A stretch of DNA of 5,688 nt from positions 1 through 5,688 of the forward strand of contig JAFDDW010000167.1 in NCBI GenBank assembly GCA_019310665.1. The letters run 5' to 3'. A program made the translations under genes and the position numbers. The stretch comes from Deltaproteobacteria bacterium (GTDB lineage: Bacteria; Desulfobacterota; Desulfobacteria; Desulfobacterales; JAFDCJ01). The first letter of the stretch is position 1, and every line of letters starts with the position of its first letter. The notes below the pieces were generated by a model, which was not told the DNA's origin, did not search any database, and saw nothing but the letters and a program-made list of their open reading frames with translations. Of the stretch, positions 1 through 5,043 are shown piece by piece.

Positions 1-503
1 TGACGTTTCTTCAAATCCTTAGGTCGCTGGGCGATTACATCAAAACAAACCGTGCCAAGTCTCACCCCAAAGCATTTAAAATACTCAACTCTGTTTTCTC
101 CAATTTAGACAAAGTAGTGCTTTCCAAAGATATGGGGGAGACGGTCAAAAAAAAGATTTTGCGAGCTGAGATGAATCGATACAAAGAGCTAAGGGCACAG
201 ATATCCCAAAGCAAAACCGGCGGTCAGCGCAAGCCCAAAGCCAAACCCACCCCAACCGATAGAGCGGAAACCGAAGAAAAGAGAGAGGAAGCGCCCCTAA
301 CCGTCAGCGAACCATCTGCTCAACTGTTTGAGGCCGAAGCAGTCGAGTTGCCGGCCAGCGACCAAGATCAGGAGCCTGATGTTGTCACTTTGCGGGAACC
401 TTCGGTTGAGACCCTGGCGGAAGCCGTCGAGGAGATAAAAAAATACATTCATGATGAAATTAAAGCTTTAAAAAAGGAAATAAAGTCGTTGCGGGATCGT
501 TAA
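1..503 (+). CDS. Hypothetical coiled-coil protein, 5' end cut by window edge
   Basis: I do not recognise this gene. The frame is open from the first complete codon (position 3) to the TAA at 501-503, giving 166 visible residues. The two bases before position 3 are TG, so the preceding codon is NTG and could be the true start (ATG if the unseen base is A); if so, almost the whole gene is here. Visible residues 1-70 are basic and helical-looking (LRSLGDYIKTNRAKSH onward). Residues 71-135 are a Pro/Glu/Lys-rich, probably disordered linker. Residues 136-166 form a charged amphipathic helix with a likely coiled coil (EEIKKYIHDEIKALKKEIKS). No signal peptide or membrane segment is visible. An internal GTG at 117 is a possible start, but the open, protein-like sequence before it argues against that. 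The gene may be an adaptor or structural protein; no function is assigned. Confidence 0.65.
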   Translation, partial: TFLQILRSLGDYIKTNRAKSHPKAFKILNSVFSNLDKVVLSKDMGETVKKKILRAEMNRYKELRAQISQSKTGGQRKPKAKPTPTDRAETEEKREEAPLTVSEPSAQLFEAEAVELPASDQDQEPDVVTLREPSVETLAEAVEEIKKYIHDEIKALKKEIKSLRDR

Positions 504-529
504 TGTTACCCTAACCCGGATAAACCGGA

Positions 530-552
530 AAATGCCTAAATTTTTGGCATTT
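530..552. promoter_or_regulatory. 23-bp near-perfect palindrome containing the TGCCTAAA motif
   Basis: The arms AAATGCCTAAA (530-540) and TTTTGGCATTT (542-552) are inverted copies with a single mismatch around one central base. The site ends 34 bp before the start codon of the winged-helix gene, a position suited to an operator. The 10-mer AATGCCTAAA (531-540) recurs at 1139-1148 and, inverted, at 1208-1217. As RNA it could fold into a 7-bp AAATGCC/GGCATTT stem and act as a weak terminator for the upstream gene, but the stem is AT-rich and its T-run lies in the loop, not after the stem. I favour a protein-binding site. Confidence 0.45.
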
Positions 553-586
553 CTTTGAGAAACAATGATCCCGTACAGGTGATGCC

Positions 587-1066
587 ATGATATTATCTTC
601 AGGTGATATCTCTTCCATGATTTACAAGCGTAAGGTCAGAGATGATCTGGGTAATTTTTCCCTGGATGGCCAAACGCTGCTAATCCTCATGGAATTGGAT
701 GGCAAGGCGACGCTGGGGGCGCTTGCCGGAAAAACCGGATTAAGCATGGGCACCATCAGGGAAATGATTTCCAAACTTTTAAAGCTCAGACTTATCGAAA
801 AGGTGGAAAAGGAAGTTATCCCGGTGGATGGCAATTTTTTCCGCAGTCTGCTTGATGAATTTGCGCTGGCCATCGGCCCGATTGCAGGTGTATTAATCGA
901 AGACGAAGTTCAGGCCCTGGGGCATGATGTGAATAGCTTGCCAGGGTACCTCGTAACGGAGCTGGTCGACAGACTTGCCGGGGAAATCAGACGTGAAGAG
1001 AAAAAAGCGGTATTTAGCAAAAATATGGCCGATATTATTCGGGCAAAAGGATACGCAAATACTTAG
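587..1066 (+). CDS. Winged-helix protein with DUF8082-like C-terminal helical domain
   Basis: This is a 159-residue soluble protein. Residues about 24-76 look like a winged helix-turn-helix: helix 1 (DGQTLLILMELDG), helix 2 (LGALAGKTG), a recognition-like helix (SMGTIREMISKLLKLRLI) and a short wing (EKVEKEVIPV). Residues about 84-149 carry the pattern FALAIGPIAGVLIEDEVQALG, then LP.YLVTELVDRLAGEI and a final helix. This resembles the DUF8082-type helical domain found at the end of some bacterial Ser/Thr kinases and signalling proteins. The ATG at 587 follows AGGTGA at 577-582 with a short 4-nt spacer. The winged helix could bind DNA, perhaps the palindrome just upstream, or could be a protein-interaction module as in many signalling proteins. 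There is no catalytic motif. The fold calls come from pattern recognition, and the DUF8082 name is the less certain part. Confidence 0.75.
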   Translation: MILSSGDISSMIYKRKVRDDLGNFSLDGQTLLILMELDGKATLGALAGKTGLSMGTIREMISKLLKLRLIEKVEKEVIPVDGNFFRSLLDEFALAIGPIAGVLIEDEVQALGHDVNSLPGYLVTELVDRLAGEIRREEKKAVFSKNMADIIRAKGYANT

Positions 1067-1134
1067 TTCATAGTTGGCAACTGATTTTGTGCGTTTTGTG
1101 TCAGACTTATTCCAGATTTCAAACAGGAGTGTTG

Positions 1135-1221
1135 AAGGAATGCCTAAAATTTAAATTGCCTAAAATTAAGGATGTGAATCATTTTTAAATAGGCAGAATT
1201 CCTTTACTTTAGGCATTTTTT
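1135..1221. repeat. Nested inverted repeats built from four TGCCTA motifs
   Basis: The 230-bp gap between the winged-helix and sensor genes holds TGCCTAAAAT at 1141-1150 and again at 1157-1166, then the inverted copies TAGGCA at 1190-1195 and TTTAGGCA at 1208-1215. The outer pair AATGCCTAAA (1139-1148) and TTTAGGCATT (1208-1217) is a perfect 10-bp inverted repeat, extendable in RNA to 14 pairs (1135-1148 with 1208-1221) with two G-U pairs. The inner pair TGCCTA (1157-1162) and TAGGCA (1190-1195) nests inside it. This could be an operator array for the downstream sensor gene, a structured 5' leader, or a very small non-coding repeat. No target-site duplication is evident. No convincing sigma-70 promoter is visible in the rest of the gap. 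Confidence 0.5.
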
Positions 1222-1282
1222 GGAATTTTCGAACGCGTATTTATTGGTAGATTAGTGATTTCTGTCTGCTTGGTTTGAGGTT

Positions 1283-1289
1283 AAGGAGA
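1283..1289 (+). promoter_or_regulatory. Strong Shine-Dalgarno of the zinc-ribbon/Cache/HAMP gene
   Basis: AAGGAGA lies 7 nt before the ATG at 1297. It is the best ribosome binding site in the window and fixes the start immediately before the zinc-ribbon CxxC. Confidence 0.8.
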
Positions 1290-1296
1290 AATTGGT

Positions 1297-2430
1297 ATGA
1301 TTATTATCTGTGAAGAGTGCGGAAAAAAATACCGGATAGATCCATCAAAAATAAAGGGCCAAGCTGCCAGTTTTAAATGTCGGGCCTGTACCCATCTCAT
1401 TGTGGTGTCGAAACCAGAGCCGCCGCCGGCGCAGTCTGAAATTGACACCCGGCCGACGCTGGAGTCTATTACCACAACCATTGACAATCGCTCAACCGCC
1501 GTTACACCTGAGGCCCGCCAAGCCGCTAAAAAGGCCCGGCGCAGGTCCAAAGGCATCGGGTTGCGGGCCAAAATGCTTTTGTTATTTATGGTGGTGCCGA
1601 TAATTTTGATGGCCGGGGCCAGCCTGCTCTATTTGTGGCAACTTGAATCCATGTCCGATTTGCTCACCCGGGAAAGCTCCAGGTTCGTCAATCAGATGGC
1701 GGAAGAAAAAATTGCGGACATATCAGTCGGCGTTGCGAAGCAGTGCGAACTGTATTTGTTGAGCCATCCGGAAATAATACGAGAAGACTTCAATGAGGAC
1801 ATGGGGTTTAAAACACTTGCTGCACAAAAGGTGGGAATGACCGGTTATACGGCGCTTTATGAACTACCGGGATCAGACGGCGTCTGGCGAACCTGGGCCC
1901 ATGTTAACAAGAAAATAATCGGCATCGATATGAGTAAATTGAAAAAACCCCTTGGAAGAAATTTTTCCGGCTTCTGGAAAGTATATACTGGGGTCAGGAA
2001 AGGCAAAAAATCACAGGGATATTACACCTGGCAGGATAAGGACGGGAAATTCCGCGACAAATTTATGGTGTGCACACCAATTGCCGGGACCCGGTTTGTC
2101 GTCGCGGCCACAACCTATATGGATGAATTCACCGGCCCGGTGAAACTGATGCAATCCCGGGCCAAAGCATTAACCGATAGAGCAAGGCTGATCACATGGG
2201 CGGTTTTGGGTATAACCCTCTTGCTGATCGGCCTAATCGTCACGGTTTATGGCCATCGGCTGACCGGAAAAATCAAATCTCTGACCAATGTCGCCGATCG
2301 TATCAGTGTGGGCGAACTCGAGATGGAAGTTAAAACAACCTCAACGGATGAAATAGGAGAACTTGCTGAAGCTATCTCCAGAATGCAAGATAGCATCAGG
2401 CTTTCCATTGAACGCTTACGGCGACGATGA
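1297..2430 (+). CDS. Membrane sensor: MJ0042-type zinc ribbon, Cache-like domain, terminal HAMP
   Basis: This is a 377-residue inner-membrane sensor. Residues 1-37 are an MJ0042-like zinc ribbon with Cys5/Cys8 and Cys28/Cys31 (ICEECGKKY and FKCRACTHL). A Pro/Thr-rich linker (38-75) and a basic patch (77-92, inside-positive) follow. TM1 spans about 93-116. The extracytoplasmic part, about 117-296, resembles a single Cache domain, with GMTGYTALYEL, DGVWRTWAHVN, a GYYTWQDKDGKFRDKF strand pair and CTPIAGTRFVVAATTYMDEF. TM2 spans about 297-318, and a HAMP domain about 319-373 (IKSLTNVADRISVGELE and DEIGELAEAISRMQDSI). The protein stops after the HAMP with three arginines; no kinase, chemoreceptor, cyclase or GGDEF output follows, although Cache-HAMP proteins usually have one. 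It must therefore signal through a partner or through the zinc ribbon, which is cytoplasmic in the predicted topology. The ligand is unknown; Cache domains often bind small organic molecules. Domain order is secure; Cache subtype is not. Confidence 0.88.
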   Translation: MIIICEECGKKYRIDPSKIKGQAASFKCRACTHLIVVSKPEPPPAQSEIDTRPTLESITTTIDNRSTAVTPEARQAAKKARRRSKGIGLRAKMLLLFMVVPIILMAGASLLYLWQLESMSDLLTRESSRFVNQMAEEKIADISVGVAKQCELYLLSHPEIIREDFNEDMGFKTLAAQKVGMTGYTALYELPGSDGVWRTWAHVNKKIIGIDMSKLKKPLGRNFSGFWKVYTGVRKGKKSQGYYTWQDKDGKFRDKFMVCTPIAGTRFVVAATTYMDEFTGPVKLMQSRAKALTDRARLITWAVLGITLLLIGLIVTVYGHRLTGKIKSLTNVADRISVGELEMEVKTTSTDEIGELAEAISRMQDSIRLSIERLRRR

Positions 2431-2437
2431 TGAAGAC

Positions 2438-2461
2438 GATCGGCCTGCGGATCGGCCTGCT
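2438..2461. repeat. Two tandem 12-bp units just after the sensor gene
   Basis: GATCGGCCTGCG (2438-2449) is followed directly by GATCGGCCTGCT (2450-2461), identical except for the last base. The unit is four codons long. Read one frame over from the sensor gene, it would encode DRPA twice, within an open stretch ending at TAA 2498-2500. Confidence 0.6.
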
Positions 2462-2565
2462 GTCACCACGGTAATGAAAGCGACTTGGTTCTTCATATAA
2501 AAGAGTACAAGTTATTTACCACGGAAGTCGAATTTTATCGGATGTTTTTGTTCGTGTAATCAACA

Positions 2566-2580
2566 GTCGACCCGGTCGAC
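2566..2580. promoter_or_regulatory. 15-bp perfect palindrome (GTCGACC-C-GGTCGAC)
   Basis: The 7-bp arms GTCGACC (2566-2572) and GGTCGAC (2574-2580) are perfect inverted copies around one base. The site ends 31 bp before the start of the double-DUF4388 gene. As RNA it could form a 6-bp GUCGAC stem with a 3-nt loop just before the putative ribosome binding site at 2592-2597. It may be an operator or a translation-affecting hairpin. It could also be chance, since GTCGAC is itself palindromic and a simple direct repeat of it would look the same. Confidence 0.35.
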
Positions 2581-2591
2581 GGAGAGGCACC

Positions 2592-2597
2592 GAGGAG
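2592..2597 (+). promoter_or_regulatory. Distant putative ribosome binding site of the double-DUF4388 gene
   Basis: GAGGAG is the only purine-rich Shine-Dalgarno-like stretch near the ATG at 2612, but the 14-nt spacing is longer than usual. An in-frame TAA at 2600-2602 rules out any start further upstream, so 2612 is kept. Translation may be inefficient. Confidence 0.4.
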
Positions 2598-2611
2598 CTT
2601 AAAAACTTAGA

Positions 2612-3595
2612 ATGGTCATTATCCCCAGAGAAAAACCGATAATCGAAAACCTCAATGTTTACTACCTGGACATAAAAAAATTGCTTGAGCACTACCAGGG
2701 TGAAATCGGCTCCGGTGGTGTGTATTTTAAATCCCATGCTGCCGAAGGTGTCATATTTTTCGATAAGGACGATCTGTTAAACGCCTTCTATGAAGAAAAG
2801 GAAACTGATTTGACAGGGGCCGCAGCCGTTGAGCATCTACTAAACGCCGGCGGACAATCCAACTTCACGGTCAATATATATCAGCTTTCGCTTGATGAGG
2901 TTTACTTTTGGGCGAGCATTCCCTCTGCGGAAAAGATATATGAAGGTCTCAGCACCGAGTTCACAGACATAGAAGGTCTTATACGGAAGATGAGCTCAGA
3001 GAAATTGACCGGCTATATCGATGTTGCGATGGGCAACACCCAAGAAGGTGGTTTAATTTTTATTATCAATGGGAAAATTATGGGCGGATCGTATTCCTGG
3101 GGCAATGGAGAACCCGGACCTTCAAAAAAGAACCAGGAATTGTTGATTCGCAAAACCAAGGAATCCGGTGCCACCTTTAACGTTTGCCGTATCCCCCTTT
3201 CAAAAATGAAGGCGGAAGGCGAATCCAGAACTACTTATACCCGACCTTCCAAGGCGATATTAATCATGCTGGAAGAATTAATGGTGATATTTGAAACCGC
3301 GGTTTTATCCCAAAAGAGGATGAAGACCGATTTTCACAAACTATTAAAAAAGAAGTTTGTGGAGAACGCTGAAAAATATGCTTTTATGGATCCTTTTGCC
3401 GACGAGTTCGAGTATGCCAACCACAAAATTTCCTTTTCCGGTGCAGCAAGTGATAAGGAATTGATTAACGGCGTTATAGACTCTGTGAGGGAATTGGCGC
3501 AGGAACTGGGGTTGCTCCCGGAACTCCGGGACTCTGTCGCTGAATGGTCAGACAAATATTCCAAGCAGCTGGAGAATTTCAGCGTTGAGCTTTAG
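2612..3595 (+). CDS. Double DUF4388-like protein with helical C-terminal domain
   Basis: This is a 327-residue protein with no signal peptide or membrane segment, so probably cytoplasmic. It appears to hold two degenerate DUF4388 (PatA N-terminal-like) units. Unit 1, about 20-91, contains LLEHYQGEIGSGGVYF, EGVIFFDKDDLLNAFYE, VEHLLNAG and NFTVNIYQL. Unit 2, about 119-196, contains DIEGLIRKMSSEKLTGYIDV, GGLIFIINGKIMGGSYSW, NQELLIRKTKESG and ATFNVCRIPL. The shared order is: helix, G-x-I/V strand, GxIFF/GLIFI strand with a following turn, then helix and a final F-x-V strand. Residues about 212-327 are largely helical, with KYAFMDPFADEFEYANHKISFSG between two helical parts; I cannot name this domain. 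DUF4388 is taken to be a protein-interaction scaffold in signalling proteins, and no enzyme motif is seen. The gene ends 13 bp before the response regulator, which also carries a DUF4388, so the two are almost certainly co-transcribed and may interact. Confidence 0.78.
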   Translation: MVIIPREKPIIENLNVYYLDIKKLLEHYQGEIGSGGVYFKSHAAEGVIFFDKDDLLNAFYEEKETDLTGAAAVEHLLNAGGQSNFTVNIYQLSLDEVYFWASIPSAEKIYEGLSTEFTDIEGLIRKMSSEKLTGYIDVAMGNTQEGGLIFIINGKIMGGSYSWGNGEPGPSKKNQELLIRKTKESGATFNVCRIPLSKMKAEGESRTTYTRPSKAILIMLEELMVIFETAVLSQKRMKTDFHKLLKKKFVENAEKYAFMDPFADEFEYANHKISFSGAASDKELINGVIDSVRELAQELGLLPELRDSVAEWSDKYSKQLENFSVEL

Positions 3596-3602
3596 AAAAG
3601 GA
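3596..3602 (+). promoter_or_regulatory. Ribosome binding site that sets the response-regulator start
   Basis: AAAAGGA sits 6 nt before the ATG at 3609 and supports that start over an in-frame TTG at 3585, which lies inside the end of the preceding gene and has no comparable site. Confidence 0.7.
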
Positions 3603-3608
3603 TACCCC

Positions 3609-4619
3609 ATGATCAAGAATGTGCTGCTGGTGGATGATGACCACGAAATGTTGCTGACTCTGAAGGAGGGATTCCAAAAATTTAAAGATTCTTTCCTCAT
3701 TCTGCTGGCTTCAGATGGGCTTAAAGCCGTGGAGAGCCTGAAAAAACACACGATCTCGCTGGTTGTCACCGATTTAAAGATGCCCGGGATGGATGGCTTC
3801 GAGCTGCTGGCCCATATCATGGAGCACTCTCCGGATATTCCGGTCATCGTTATTACCGGTTACAGCACCCCTGAAATGGAACACCTGGCGCGGGAAGGCG
3901 GCGCGGTTGGTCATATCGCCAAACCGTTTTTAATTGAAAAACTGGCCCGTCAGATAATGACCACGCTAAGAAAGGAATCGGATGGCGGAACCCTGCACAA
4001 TGTGTCTTCCGGCATGTTTTTACAGCTGGTGGAAATGGAACAAAAGACTTGCACCATACGGCTGGAAGATAAATTTTCGCGCAAAAAGGGGATTCTCTTT
4101 TTTCAAGAAGGTGAATTGCTGGATGCCAGGGTAAATGGTTTGCAGGGTGAAAATGCCGCCTATGAGATATTTTCATGGGACCAGGTAAATCTGTCCATTC
4201 AAAACGGATGTGCTTTAAAAGAGAAACGAATTTTCAGCGAGATGCCGCATTTGATTCTTGAAGCTGCAAGACGCAAAGATGAAAACGTTGTCGAGGATAT
4301 ACAACCTTCCGTAATGGAGGAAGTTGAGCCCTCTGAACCCGATCCAGAAGATATCATTCTGAAAATAAAAGAGAAAATCAAAGACAAGTTAGGACCCTTT
4401 TGCGGTCTGGAGGATATCTATCAGGACAACTCCTGGGACAGTCGGATCCAGCAACTATCCAGGGTCGGAAATTTTTTTAATATGGGTGATCTGGAGATGG
4501 GCTATATCGATAAAGGTGAGAAAAACGACTTCATCCTTTTGCCCGGTGAAAAAACCACCGTCTTTGCGGTAAATCCCAAATGCCCGAGAGACAAACTGCT
4601 GCAGGTCCTAAGCGAGTGA
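3609..4619 (+). CDS. Response regulator: receiver, DUF4388, Roadblock-like C-terminus
   Basis: This is a 336-residue cytoplasmic protein. Residues 1-120 form a canonical receiver: acidic pocket Asp9-Asp11 in LLVDDD, phosphoacceptor Asp55 in VVTDLKMPGMDG, Thr83 in VIVITGY, and Lys105 in IAKPF. All key residues are present, so phosphorylation by a histidine kinase is expected; none is encoded here. Residues about 126-220 form a clear DUF4388 (SGMFLQLVEMEQKTCTIRLE, KGILFFQEGELLDARVNGLQ, GENAAYEIFSWDQVNLSI). An acidic linker (223-248) leads to residues 249-336, which have a degenerate Roadblock/LC7-like layout: first helix KIKEKIKDKL, then a central helix region, the FILLPGEKTTVFAVNP strand pair and a terminal helix. 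There is no DNA-binding output, so it probably acts through protein contacts, perhaps with the neighbouring DUF4388 and Roadblock-like proteins. The ATG at 3609 follows a good ribosome binding site. The receiver and DUF4388 are confident; the C-terminal call is tentative. Confidence 0.92.
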   Translation: MIKNVLLVDDDHEMLLTLKEGFQKFKDSFLILLASDGLKAVESLKKHTISLVVTDLKMPGMDGFELLAHIMEHSPDIPVIVITGYSTPEMEHLAREGGAVGHIAKPFLIEKLARQIMTTLRKESDGGTLHNVSSGMFLQLVEMEQKTCTIRLEDKFSRKKGILFFQEGELLDARVNGLQGENAAYEIFSWDQVNLSIQNGCALKEKRIFSEMPHLILEAARRKDENVVEDIQPSVMEEVEPSEPDPEDIILKIKEKIKDKLGPFCGLEDIYQDNSWDSRIQQLSRVGNFFNMGDLEMGYIDKGEKNDFILLPGEKTTVFAVNPKCPRDKLLQVLSE

Positions 4620-4670
4620 AATTTTTTTTGCTGCTCTGAAGCCGGCTGATAATTTGGTTGGAAAGTTGAA

Positions 4671-5018
4671 ATGCAAAAACTGTTCAAAGACATTTTGGGT
4701 ACGGAAGGCGTCAAGGGCCTTATGTTGTTCTCTTTTGCCGGTGATCCGGTTTATATAGAGTTTAATCAAGCCCCGCCGGATGGAGTTGAAAGCAGGGACT
4801 GGCGTGTGTTCATAGAATCACTGGCCGGGATGAGAGAAACCGACCTGATTTTTAAAAAAGGTCGGCTTTACATCCGAAGAACGGATGCCGGATACCTGGT
4901 TATATTGATGGGATTTTTTGTGCCGATTGCCATGATGCGGCTTCAATGCGATATATTACTGCCATCATTAAAACCTGCCAAATCAACCAAAGGGATCAGA
5001 CGCCTCTTTAAGAAATAA
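4671..5018 (+). CDS. Small Roadblock/LC7-like protein with basic tail
   Basis: This is a 115-residue protein. The order fits a single Roadblock/LC7 domain (about 2-100): N-terminal helix MQKLFKDILG, the strand pair VKGLMLFSFAGDPVYIEF with a glycine turn, a middle helix DWRVFIESLAGM, two strands DLIFKKGRLYIRRTDAGYLVILMGFF, and a last helix IAMMRLQCDILLPSL. Roadblock proteins are typically 110-130 residues and dimerise. In bacteria the best-known type, MglB, is the GTPase-activating partner of the Ras-like MglA. Residues 101-115 add a tail with seven Lys/Arg in 15 (KPAKSTKGIRRLFKK), which might contact membrane lipid, nucleic acid or an acidic partner. The ribosome binding site (GGAAAG, 4660-4665) is weak. 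The gap to the response regulator is 51 bp, consistent with one operon. The hydrophobic stretch around residues 75-88 is read as domain core, not a membrane span. The Roadblock assignment rests on pattern only. Confidence 0.72.
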   Translation: MQKLFKDILGTEGVKGLMLFSFAGDPVYIEFNQAPPDGVESRDWRVFIESLAGMRETDLIFKKGRLYIRRTDAGYLVILMGFFVPIAMMRLQCDILLPSLKPAKSTKGIRRLFKK

Positions 5019-5043
5019 ACGCATGAAAGGTTTGTGAAACGCA

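Noticed and set aside
117..503. GTG at 117 as the start of the first gene
   Set aside because: The same frame is open and protein-like back to position 3, with an NTG codon at the very edge, and no good ribosome binding site precedes 117.
1075..1089. Sigma-54-like promoter (TGGCAA, 5-nt spacer, TTTG)
   Set aside because: The -24 half is fair, but the -12 element lacks the required GC at the correct spacing.
1135..1221. Sigma-28 type promoter in the TAAA...GCCTAAAA sequence
   Set aside because: The spacing between TAAA and GCC is about 9 nt instead of about 15, and the -10 does not match GCCGATAA.
3585..3608. TTG at 3585 as the start of the response regulator
   Set aside because: It would add eight residues before the canonical receiver start, overlaps the preceding gene and lacks a ribosome binding site; the ATG at 3609 has AAAAGGA 6 nt upstream.
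3853..4176. 107-codon minus-strand open frame
   Set aside because: It lies entirely within the response-regulator gene, antisense to its receiver and DUF4388 coding sequence, and its product is Pro/His/Cys-rich with no domain-like pattern. The other minus-strand frames are similar shadows.
4622..4629. Run of eight T after the response regulator as a Rho-independent terminator
   Set aside because: No GC-rich stem lies immediately upstream, and the next gene follows within 51 bp on the same strand.
4620..4670. AGCCGGCT self-complementary octamer in the gap before the Roadblock-like gene
   Set aside because: It is too short, has no loop to form a hairpin and is not repeated elsewhere.
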